A stretch of DNA of 5,030 nucleotides from an uncultured Clostridia bacterium (GTDB taxonomy: Bacteria; Bacillota; Clostridia; Oscillospirales; Oscillospiraceae): the NCBI GenBank assembly GCA_938049125.1, contig CALICR010000046.1, forward strand, positions 1-5,030, given 5' to 3'. A program made the position numbers and the translations under genes. Below, piece by piece: positions 1-5,030 of this stretch (its first letter is position 1; every line of letters begins with the position of its first letter). The notes beneath the pieces are model-generated. The model did not search any database and had not been told where the DNA came from. It worked only from the letters and a program-made list of their open reading frames with translations.

Positions 1-1
1 G

Positions 2-2227
2 GTTTCCGGCAAGGCCAACAATGTGTATCTGCCCTCCGGCAAGACGCTGACCATCGAGATCGGCATGTCCAAAGGCGCGTCCATCGGCGTCACCACCGCG
101 AATACCAGCTACCCCGTGGCATTTTCTAATAATTACAAAAAGGACTACGCGAATTACTTCTTCGCGGACGACTTCAATGCCCATGTGGAGTATAAGGATG
201 ACCAGAAGCTGTACCTTGTTTCCGGCGCGGTTGCGCGGCCCCTTACGGTGACCTTTGACCCCAACGGCGGTACGCTGGCCGAAGCGGACAAAACCAAATC
301 GTTGACGACCGGCGAACCCTACGGCACGCTGCCGGTTCCCAACTATGAGGGCTACGATTTCGCCGGTTGGTACACGGAACAGAACGGCGGCACGAAGATC
401 GAGAGCGACACCACCGTGACGGTGTTCGGTACGCAGACCCTCTACGCCCATTGGACGGAGCACGAATACACCGTCACGGTAGTTAAGATCGGCATGCCGG
501 AGTGGGGTTCGGTAACGCCCATGAGCACAAAGGCCAAGGCAGGTGAAACGGTCACACTGACGGCAACACCGACAACGGGCAATCAGTTTCTGGAGTGGGT
601 TTTCCTCAACAAGCCGGAGGGCGGCGGCTGGGTCAATCCGGTGCTGACCTTCACAATGCCCGCCGAGGATCTGACCATTCAGGCAAAGTTTACTGTGAAA
701 AACTATTCCATCGGGTACACCACGGTGGGGGTTGCCGGCGGAAGTGCCTGGTATGTCCGGTGGGGAGACAGGGTATTCGATTACCTGCCCAAAAATCCTA
801 CGTATCAAGACTGGGTATTCACCGGATGGAAATGCGGTGATGTCACCGTTACTGAGGATATGACCTATGGCGATCTGGCAGGAAGTGACACGGTGAGTGG
901 TATCCACATTGATGCGCAATGGCACCAGCACAAATTCAACATGTGGATGAATAATACGCCCGGAACCCTGAAATCACCCGCAGACTGTACGCATAACGCG
1001 CTGCACTACTGGATGTGCTCCTGCGATCTGATCGAATATAACGACGACCATCTGTATGAGGAGCCGGGCACGGCGCTGGGCCATCTGTGGAGTTGGACGT
1101 CCAATGGCAACGGTACGCACACGCGGACATGCCAGCGTGAGAACTGCAACACCACCGAAACCGATACTTGTTCCGGCGGCACGGCCACCTGTACCGCCAA
1201 GGCAAAGTGTAGTACCTGCAATGCCGAGTACGGTGAAAAGCTGCCCCACGACTTCACGGCAGAAACGGCAGAGGAGCAGTACCTGAAATCCAGCTCCAAC
1301 TGCACGGAGAAAGCGGTCTACTACAAGTCCTGCACGGTTTGCGGCCTGAGCTCCAAGGGTACGGCCAGCGAGGCTACCTTTGAATCCGGCAGCGTTCTGG
1401 GCCATGAATGGGGCGCATGGACGTCCAACGGCAATGTCACCCACACCCGCGTCTGCTCCCGCGACGCCAGCCACACCGAGACGGAAAACTGTTCCGGCGG
1501 CACGGCGACCTGTACGGCAAGGGCCGTCTGCGCGGTCTGCGGCGGCGAATACGGCGAGCTTCTGGCGCACGATTTTACGGCGGAAATTGCGGAAGCGAAG
1601 TATCTGAAATCCGGCTCGACCTGCACGGAAAAGGCCGTTTATTACAAGTCCTGCGCAGTCTGCGGTCTGAGCTCCGAGGGCACGGCGGATGAGGCAACCT
1701 TCTTCTCCGGCAATGCGCTGGACCACGACTGGGGTGCATGGACCTCCAACGGAGACGGCACCCATACCCGCACCTGCAAGCGCGACGCCGCCCATACTGA
1801 GACCGGCGCCTGCACCGGCGGCACCGCCGACTGCATGACCAAGGCGGTCTGCGACCTCTGCCAGGCAGAATACGGCGAGACGGACCCGACGCACCACGCC
1901 GACGGCTGCAAGCCCGAATGGACGACGACCAAAACGGAGCACGAGCAGAAGTATTCCCGCTGCGGCAAGGTAGTCACGGAGAAGGCGGCGCACACCTTCG
2001 GTGACTGGAAAATCACCAAGCAGCCCACATCCCGCCGGACCGGCGAGAAGACGCGCAGCTGCACAGTCTGCCCGTACAAGGAGACCGGGGAGGTGCCCAC
2101 GGTAAGTACCGGCACCGGCCCCAAGACCGGCGACGGCAGCCGCCTTCTGCTCTGGAGCGCCCTGCTCCTCGCCGGCGCCTCCGGCCTCACAGCCGCCGCG
2201 CTCCGCAGAAGAAAGCAGCGGACCTGA
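2..2227 (+). CDS. Cell-wall-anchored surface protein with InlB-type repeats and Cys-rich tandem repeats (5' partial)
   Basis: The frame is open from base 2, and nothing resembling a start or signal peptide is visible, so the gene begins upstream of the window; the GTG at 23 is just an internal valine. About 741 residues are visible, counted from base 2. Residues 1-80 resemble the lead-in that often precedes InlB repeats in gut Firmicutes proteins. Residues 81-153 form a classic InlB B-repeat (Flg_new/Listeria-Bacteroides type: VTFDPNGGT, then GYDFAGWYTE, ending LYAHW). Residues 154-232 are a divergent InlB repeat (GSVTP, AGETVTLTATP, FTMPAEDLTIQAKF). Residues 233-307 are a degenerate third copy (VFTGWK, ending DAQW). 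From residue 360 a Cys-rich 107-residue unit repeats, followed by a CxxC-bearing segment (HTFGDWKIT, CTVC). The C terminus holds PKTGD (707-711), a hydrophobic span and RRRK, the layout of a sortase signal. Expected location: covalently wall-bound and surface exposed, probably in adhesion or matrix contact. The ligand cannot be told from sequence. Confidence 0.94.
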   Translation, partial: VSGKANNVYLPSGKTLTIEIGMSKGASIGVTTANTSYPVAFSNNYKKDYANYFFADDFNAHVEYKDDQKLYLVSGAVARPLTVTFDPNGGTLAEADKTKSLTTGEPYGTLPVPNYEGYDFAGWYTEQNGGTKIESDTTVTVFGTQTLYAHWTEHEYTVTVVKIGMPEWGSVTPMSTKAKAGETVTLTATPTTGNQFLEWVFLNKPEGGGWVNPVLTFTMPAEDLTIQAKFTVKNYSIGYTTVGVAGGSAWYVRWGDRVFDYLPKNPTYQDWVFTGWKCGDVTVTEDMTYGDLAGSDTVSGIHIDAQWHQHKFNMWMNNTPGTLKSPADCTHNALHYWMCSCDLIEYNDDHLYEEPGTALGHLWSWTSNGNGTHTRTCQRENCNTTETDTCSGGTATCTAKAKCSTCNAEYGEKLPHDFTAETAEEQYLKSSSNCTEKAVYYKSCTVCGLSSKGTASEATFESGSVLGHEWGAWTSNGNVTHTRVCSRDASHTETENCSGGTATCTARAVCAVCGGEYGELLAHDFTAEIAEAKYLKSGSTCTEKAVYYKSCAVCGLSSEGTADEATFFSGNALDHDWGAWTSNGDGTHTRTCKRDAAHTETGACTGGTADCMTKAVCDLCQAEYGETDPTHHADGCKPEWTTTKTEHEQKYSRCGKVVTEKAAHTFGDWKITKQPTSRRTGEKTRSCTVCPYKETGEVPTVSTGTGPKTGDGSRLLLWSALLLAGASGLTAAALRRRKQRT
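1079..1879 (+). repeat. Cys-rich tandem repeat array, 321-bp period (2.5 copies)
   Basis: Unit 1 is 1079-1399, unit 2 is 1400-1720 and a partial unit 3 is 1721-1879. Both full units are exactly 321 bp (107 codons). Each starts with (G/D)H-x-W followed by WTSNG and THTR-x-C, then C-(S/T)GGTA-x-C, a CxxC before EYGE, HDFTAE, YLKS, CTEKAVYYKSC, and a second CxxC before GLSS. From the first shared cysteine onward, units 1 and 2 differ at 19 of 77 residues by my count. Unit 1 carries one extra Cys (ENCN) and a compensating one-residue gap near its start. Unit 3 stops after EYGE and passes into a non-repeat segment. The repeat stays in frame and shows no decay, so it is a protein domain array and not a mobile element. 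Confidence 0.9.
2117..2224 (+). other. C-terminal cell-wall sorting signal (GPKTGD, hydrophobic span, RRRK)
   Basis: Bases 2117-2134 encode GPKTGD. About 20 mostly Leu/Ala/Gly residues follow, then RRRKQR just before the stop. This three-part order is that of LPXTG-type sortase substrates, with cleavage expected between Thr and Gly of PKTG. The residue before PKTG is Gly, where canonical substrates have Leu and many Clostridia have Asn or Ser, so the cognate sortase is probably not a strict LPXTG class A enzyme; that last point is inference. No sortase gene is in the window. Confidence 0.85.
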
Positions 2228-2264
2228 CCGGGGCACGTCCCATAGGCAAATAAAAAACACAGCG

Positions 2265-2300
2265 CAGCAGACGGGCAAATCGCCCGTCTGCTGTTTCTTT
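2265..2300 (+). terminator. Rho-independent terminator
   Basis: A perfect 12-bp inverted repeat (2265-2276 with 2282-2293, core AGACGGGC/GCCCGTCT) surrounds a 5-base loop (AAATC). It is followed directly by TTTCTTT at 2294-2300. It lies 37 bases after the surface protein stop and so ends that transcript. An A-rich run at about 2250-2256 lies upstream, but it is separated from the stem, so action on the opposite strand would be weaker. Confidence 0.92.
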
Positions 2301-2313
2301 CCGGACATCCTGG

Positions 2314-2344
2314 CACCCCATCACGCATAGGCTTGTTTGGGGTG
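2314..2344 (+). promoter_or_regulatory. Possible hairpin covering the ribosome binding site of the small membrane protein gene
   Basis: CACCCCA (2314-2320) is perfectly complementary to TGGGGTG (2338-2344), with a 17-base loop between. The right arm includes most of the likely Shine-Dalgarno sequence GGGGTGAT (2339-2346) for the ATG at 2351. If it forms, the stem would limit translation of the first gene of the operon. The pairing is seen directly; a regulatory role is inference. A 7-bp stem with a long loop is only moderately stable and could be chance in GC-rich DNA. Confidence 0.35.
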
Positions 2345-2350
2345 ATCGTC

Positions 2351-2602
2351 ATGCAGAAAAAGCAGAAGCAGGCGCGGTGGGGCGCGGTGCTGCGGTGGGT
2401 CGTGGGGCTGGGCATTCTCGGCGGGGCCGTGGGGTGCAGGCTCTGGTATCCCCAGGGGGCCGCGGCCATGCAGGAGGCCGTATTCGGCCGGGACGGGCAG
2501 AGCGTGGAGGCGGCCTTCGCCGCCTTCGCGGCGGAGTACGGGGCGGGGGCAGAAATCGGCAAGGCCGTCGGCGCATTCTATGAAGCGATGTCCGAGACTT
2601 GA
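2351..2602 (+). CDS. Small membrane protein of unknown function, in the SpoIVFA position
   Basis: This encodes 83 residues with no family I can name. The basic N terminus (MQKKQKQARW) is followed by a hydrophobic stretch at about residues 11-28, fitting one membrane span with the N terminus in the cytoplasm. The remaining 54 or so residues (YPQGAAAM, FGRDGQSVEAAFAAFAAEYG) are Ala/Glu-rich and probably helical. ATG 2351 is preferred over the in-frame TTG 2333 or GTG 2342 because GGGGTGAT sits at a suitable distance before it. The last 23 bases overlap the M50 protease gene, implying translational coupling and joint function. In Bacillus the gene before spoIVFB is spoIVFA, a single-span protein with a LytM/M23 domain that holds the protease inactive. 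This protein is far shorter and has no such domain, so it may be a reduced analogue or unrelated. AVGC at residues 26-29 faintly resembles a lipobox, but the following Arg argues against a lipoprotein. Confidence 0.75.
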   Translation: MQKKQKQARWGAVLRWVVGLGILGGAVGCRLWYPQGAAAMQEAVFGRDGQSVEAAFAAFAAEYGAGAEIGKAVGAFYEAMSET

Positions 2603-3188
2603 GCTGACGCCGGGCGCGGCGGCGATGGCGGGCCTCTGGCTCTGCCTCGACCCCGGCGGGCTCTGCCCGCTGTTTTTCGCGGCGGCTGCGGTCCATGAAC
2701 TGGGGCACCTTCTCTGCCTCCGGCTCTGCCGGGTGCCCGTGCTTCGTCTGCGGCTGAGCGCCGCGGGGGCGGAGCTGGAGACGGGACCCATGCCGCCGCG
2801 GCAGGCCCTGCTCTGCTCCGCAGCGGGGCCCGGGGCCAATCTGCTGGCCGGGGCAGCGCTGCTGCGGTGTGCGCCGCGCTTTTCGCTGCTCTGCTGGATG
2901 CTCGCGGGCTTCAATCTGCTGCCGGTCTGGCCGCTGGACGGCGGGCGGATGCTGGCGGCCCTGCTGCCCCGGCAGGCCGAGTCCGTCGGCATGGCTGTGC
3001 TGGCGCTGCTGCTCCTCGGCGGCGGCGCACTGGCCGCGTGGCTGCACCTGGGGCTCTGGCCGCTGCTTCCCCCGGCGCTGCTGCTGGGGAAAATTGCCGC
3101 AGGCCGCCGCCGGGAACAAAAATTGATTGCAAATCGGGCCTCCAGGCCGTACAATAGAGGGACAATGAGCAACGGAGGAACGAAATGA
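2580..3188 (+). CDS. Site-2 protease family intramembrane metalloprotease (peptidase M50, SpoIVFB-like)
   Basis: The product is a polytopic membrane zinc protease of 202 residues. The zinc-binding HELGH is at residues 39-43 inside a hydrophobic segment. A conserved A-x-GP-x-x-N element is at 82-87 (AGPGAN). The second catalytic motif NLLPVWPLDGGR is at 112-123, giving His39, His43 and Asp120 as ligands and Glu40 as the catalytic base. About four to six hydrophobic segments span residues 14-172. It lacks the C-terminal CBS domain of Bacillus SpoIVFB (about 290 residues), so it belongs to the short form. In spore formers SpoIVFB releases pro-sigma-K; that substrate is only a possibility here. 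The start has no clear Shine-Dalgarno and lies inside the preceding gene, so it probably relies on coupled translation. The tail after about residue 178 is hydrophilic, less GC-rich, and overlaps a promoter and the next ribosome binding site. The family is secure; orthology to SpoIVFB is likely from position but unproven. Confidence 0.95.
   Translation: MKRCPRLELTPGAAAMAGLWLCLDPGGLCPLFFAAAAVHELGHLLCLRLCRVPVLRLRLSAAGAELETGPMPPRQALLCSAAGPGANLLAGAALLRCAPRFSLLCWMLAGFNLLPVWPLDGGRMLAALLPRQAESVGMAVLALLLLGGGALAAWLHLGLWPLLPPALLLGKIAAGRRREQKLIANRASRPYNRGTMSNGGTK
3127..3155 (+). promoter_or_regulatory. Sigma-A-type promoter inside the end of the protease gene
   Basis: TTGCAA (3127-3132) and TACAAT (3150-3155) are separated by exactly 17 bases, a near-consensus vegetative promoter. 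Transcription would start near 3162, about 23 bases before the radical SAM start codon. The local sequence is A/T-richer than the coding DNA on both sides. The spacer carries the small palindrome GGCCT-CC-AGGCC (3137-3148), which could be an operator but may be chance. CGTACAAT also matches the sigma-E -10 element CATACAAT at seven of eight bases, but no suitable sigma-E -35 is seen. It would allow the radical SAM pair to be expressed independently of the protease. Confidence 0.6.
3174..3178 (+). promoter_or_regulatory. Ribosome binding site of the radical SAM gene
   Basis: GGAGG lies 6 bases before ATG 3185. This strong site fixes the start, even though the start codon overlaps the protease stop (ATGA). 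The same bases are also read as protease codons. Confidence 0.88.
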
Positions 3189-5017
3189 CCAGTGTGTTGG
3201 AGCGGATTCTGCCGACGGTGCAGAAGCCCGCGCGCTATGTGGGCGGCGAATACCGCCAGATCGTCAAGGAAAAGGACGCCGTCCGGGTCCGGGTGGCCTT
3301 CTGTTTCCCGGACACCTATGAGATTGGCATGTCCAACGTCGGGATGCGCATTCTCTACGGCGTCATGAACCGGATGGACGCCGTGTGGTGCGAGCGCGTC
3401 TTCGCCCCCTGGGGCGACATGGAGGACGCCATGCGCCGCCACTCCCTGCCCCTCTGGGCACTGGAGAGCCATGACCCGGTCCGGGACTTCGACCTCATCG
3501 CCTTCACCGTCGGCTATGAGATGAGCTACACCAACATTCTCAATATGCTGGACCTTGCCGGGGTGCCCCTCCGGGCCGCCGACCGGCCGGGCCTCAAAAA
3601 CATGGTCTTCGTCGGCGGGGCCTGCGCCTACAATCCGGAGCCATTGGCCGACTTCGTGGACTTCTTCTCCCTCGGTGAGGGCGAGGAGAGCACCGTGGAG
3701 ATTTTGGAGCTCTACGACCGTGCCAAGCGGGAGGACTGGTCCAAGGAGACCTTCCTGCGGGCGGCGGCGGGCATTCCCGGCGTCTACGTGCCCTCCCTCT
3801 ACACCCACGTCTACGGGCCGGACGGGCGTCTTGCAGAGATCGTCCCCGCGCCCGGCGCGCCGAAGACCGTGGAAAAGCGCATCGTCCAGGACCTCGACAC
3901 GGCCTACTTCCCCACGGAGCAGATCGTACCCTCCACGGAGATCGTCCACGACCGTGCCAATCTGGAGTTGTTCCGCGGCTGCATCCGCGGCTGCCGCTTC
4001 TGCCAGGCGGGCTTCTGCTACCGCCCCATCCGGTCCAAGCAGCCGGAGACTCTGGTGCGCCAGGCCGAGGCCTGCCTCGAGGACTCGGGCAACCACGAGA
4101 TCACGCTGGCCAGCCTGTCCTCCTCGGATTACAAGGGCCTCGAGGCCCTGACCGGCCAGCTTCTCGACTACTGCGAGCCGCGGAAGATCAATCTGTCGCT
4201 GCCGTCGCTCCGGGCGGACAACTTCTCCCGGGAGCTGATGCTGCGGCTCCAGAAGGTCCGCAAGAGCGGTCTGACCTTCGCGCCGGAGGCGGGCACCCAG
4301 CGCCTGCGCGACGTCATCAACAAGAACGTCACCGAGGAGGAAATTCTGACCACCTGCGCCACGGCCTTCTCCGGCGGCTGGAACAACGTCAAGCTCTACT
4401 TCATGCTGGGCCTCCCGACGGAGACCGACGAGGACGTGCTGGGCATCGCGGAGCTGGCCTACAAGATCGTCCGGACCTGGAAGGAGACGGCCAGCAACAA
4501 AAAGCGCGGCCTCTCCATCAACCTGTCCACGGCCTTCTTTGTGCCGAAGCCCTTCACGCCCTTCCAGTGGGTGGAGCAAATTTCCAAGGACGAATACCTC
4601 CGCCGGGTTCACCTGCTCAAGGACGCCATGAAGAGCCGCTCCATCGACTACCGCTACCATGAGGCGGACCTGAGCCGCCTGGAGGCGGTGCTGGCCCGGG
4701 GCGACCGCCGCCTCGGCCCGGTGCTGGAGCAGGCCGTGAAAAACGGTGCGCGGCTGGACGGCTGGGACGAATACTTTGACTTTGACGCCTGGACGCGGGC
4801 CTTCGACGCCTGCGGCGTCTCCATGGACGACTACTGCCGCGCCTACGGCCTCGACGAAACGCTGCCCTGGGACACCATCTCCGTGGGCGTCAGCCGCAGC
4901 TTCTTCCGGAAGGAGTACGAGCGCGCCTGCCGTGCCGAAACGACCAAGGACTGCCGCCAGGGCTGCAACGGCTGCGGCGCGAACCGCCTCGGCAGGGAGG
5001 GCAAGTGCGATGAATAG
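3185..5017 (+). CDS. TIGR03960-family B12-binding-like radical SAM protein
   Basis: The product is a full-length 610-residue protein. The N terminus (ILPTVQKPARYVGGEY) matches the conserved opening of the family and supports ATG 3185, which also has a strong GGAGG. Residues 33-180 form the Rossmann-like B12-binding-type region (FPDTYEIGMSNVGMRILYG, GGACAYNPEPLADF, LGEGEE); I see no DxHxxG cobalamin-ligand motif. The radical SAM core spans about 256-470, with the cluster-binding C-x3-C-x2-C at Cys266, Cys270 and Cys273 (RGCIRGCRFC). Family motifs follow: SLSSSDY, LPSLRADNFS, FAPEAGTQRLRDVINKNV and LGLPTETDEDV. The C terminus carries another C-x3-C-x2-C (Cys590, 594, 597) and a final Cys608, possibly an auxiliary Fe-S site. 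It is probably a cytoplasmic enzyme using a [4Fe-4S] cluster and S-adenosylmethionine. The substrate is unknown to me. The stop overlaps the next gene's start by 8 bases, implying tight coupling with the TIGR03936 partner. No frameshift or missing core residue is seen. Confidence 0.96.
   Translation: MTSVLERILPTVQKPARYVGGEYRQIVKEKDAVRVRVAFCFPDTYEIGMSNVGMRILYGVMNRMDAVWCERVFAPWGDMEDAMRRHSLPLWALESHDPVRDFDLIAFTVGYEMSYTNILNMLDLAGVPLRAADRPGLKNMVFVGGACAYNPEPLADFVDFFSLGEGEESTVEILELYDRAKREDWSKETFLRAAAGIPGVYVPSLYTHVYGPDGRLAEIVPAPGAPKTVEKRIVQDLDTAYFPTEQIVPSTEIVHDRANLELFRGCIRGCRFCQAGFCYRPIRSKQPETLVRQAEACLEDSGNHEITLASLSSSDYKGLEALTGQLLDYCEPRKINLSLPSLRADNFSRELMLRLQKVRKSGLTFAPEAGTQRLRDVINKNVTEEEILTTCATAFSGGWNNVKLYFMLGLPTETDEDVLGIAELAYKIVRTWKETASNKKRGLSINLSTAFFVPKPFTPFQWVEQISKDEYLRRVHLLKDAMKSRSIDYRYHEADLSRLEAVLARGDRRLGPVLEQAVKNGARLDGWDEYFDFDAWTRAFDACGVSMDDYCRAYGLDETLPWDTISVGVSRSFFRKEYERACRAETTKDCRQGCNGCGANRLGREGKCDE
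4995..5000 (+). promoter_or_regulatory. Ribosome binding site of the gene starting at 5010
   Basis: GGGAGG lies 9 bases before ATG 5010, within the last codons of the radical SAM gene. It supports a real start at 5010 despite the very short coding piece visible. Confidence 0.75.
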
Positions 5018-5030
5018 ACTGCTGTTTGAA
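5010..5030 (+). CDS. Start of a probable TIGR03936/DUF2344 radical SAM-linked protein (3' partial)
   Basis: Only seven codons are visible (MNRLLFE), too few for identification by sequence alone. They fit the short opening strand expected in this family, which usually continues into a conserved ISHLDL segment beyond the window. The main argument is context. TIGR03960 proteins are typically followed at once by, or fused to, a TIGR03936 protein, and here a GGGAGG site and an 8-base overlap mark a coupled start. The start is well supported; the product is inferred. Confidence 0.65.

Noticed and set aside
23..25. GTG at 23 as the true start of the surface protein
   Set aside because: There is no ribosome site or signal peptide after it, and the frame stays open to the left edge, so the gene is cut by the window.
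1056..1692. Several short + strand frames inside the repeat array
   Set aside because: They recur with the 321-bp period and are Arg/Pro-rich, as expected from an off-frame reading of GC-rich repeats.
1079..1879. CRISPR-like or mobile repeat
   Set aside because: The units are long, in frame, contiguous and encode a domain. There are no short repeats with unique spacers, no inverted ends and no transposase.
974..2308. 444-codon open frame on the - strand over the Cys-rich repeats
   Set aside because: It mirrors the repeat period of the + strand gene, runs through the terminator, and has no recognisable domain. It is a shadow of the surface protein gene.
2300..2350. Sigma-E promoter before the small gene and protease
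   Set aside because: CATAGGCT at about 2325 matches the sigma-E -10 only partly and there is no fitting -35 element, so I do not call it.
3555..4151. 198-codon + strand frame within the radical SAM gene
   Set aside because: It is rich in Ser/Arg/Pro, has no ribosome site of note, and lies wholly inside the conserved TIGR03960 frame.
2321..4660. 779-codon open frame on the - strand across three genes
   Set aside because: It lies antisense to three well-supported + strand genes in very GC-rich DNA, where stop codons are rare in the opposite frame. Its translation shows no recognisable domain.

Overview
The window most likely comes from a GC-rich, Gram-positive, anaerobic Clostridia-type genome of the gut Oscillospiraceae kind. 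Three things point there: an InlB-repeat surface protein with a PKTGD sorting tail, a SpoIVFB-like site-2 protease, and the two-gene radical SAM cassette (TIGR03960 followed by TIGR03936) common near the min/spoIVF/rplU region in these bacteria. The assignment rests on remembered family features, not on a search. All genes are on the + strand and there is no gene-free stretch above about 125 bases.

Left part (1-2300): the 3' end of a large cell-surface protein gene, cut by the left edge. It encodes a lead-in segment, three InlB-type beta-repeat domains, two complete copies and one partial copy of a cysteine-rich 107-residue tandem repeat (exact 321-bp period), and a C-terminal cell-wall sorting signal. 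A strong rho-independent terminator (2265-2300) closes this unit.

Right part (2301-5030): a tightly packed set of four genes. A small single-membrane-span protein (2351-2602) overlaps a site-2 protease of family M50 (2580-3188). The protease overlaps, by ATGA, the start of a 610-residue B12-binding-like radical SAM protein (3185-5017). That gene overlaps the start of a fourth gene (from 5010), probably the radical SAM-linked TIGR03936/DUF2344 partner, which runs off the right edge. A sigma-A-like promoter (TTGCAA-17-TACAAT) sits inside the last codons of the protease gene, so the radical SAM pair may be transcribed separately as well as by read-through.

How they fit: the surface protein is an independent unit. 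The small protein occupies the position of SpoIVFA, the membrane regulator of the SpoIVFB protease in Bacillus, but has no peptidase domain. The radical SAM pair is widespread and always close together, and I know of no established biochemical role for it. The points most worth checking are the 83-residue protein beside the protease, the protease tail that reads through a promoter, the Cys-rich repeat array, and the radical SAM pair.
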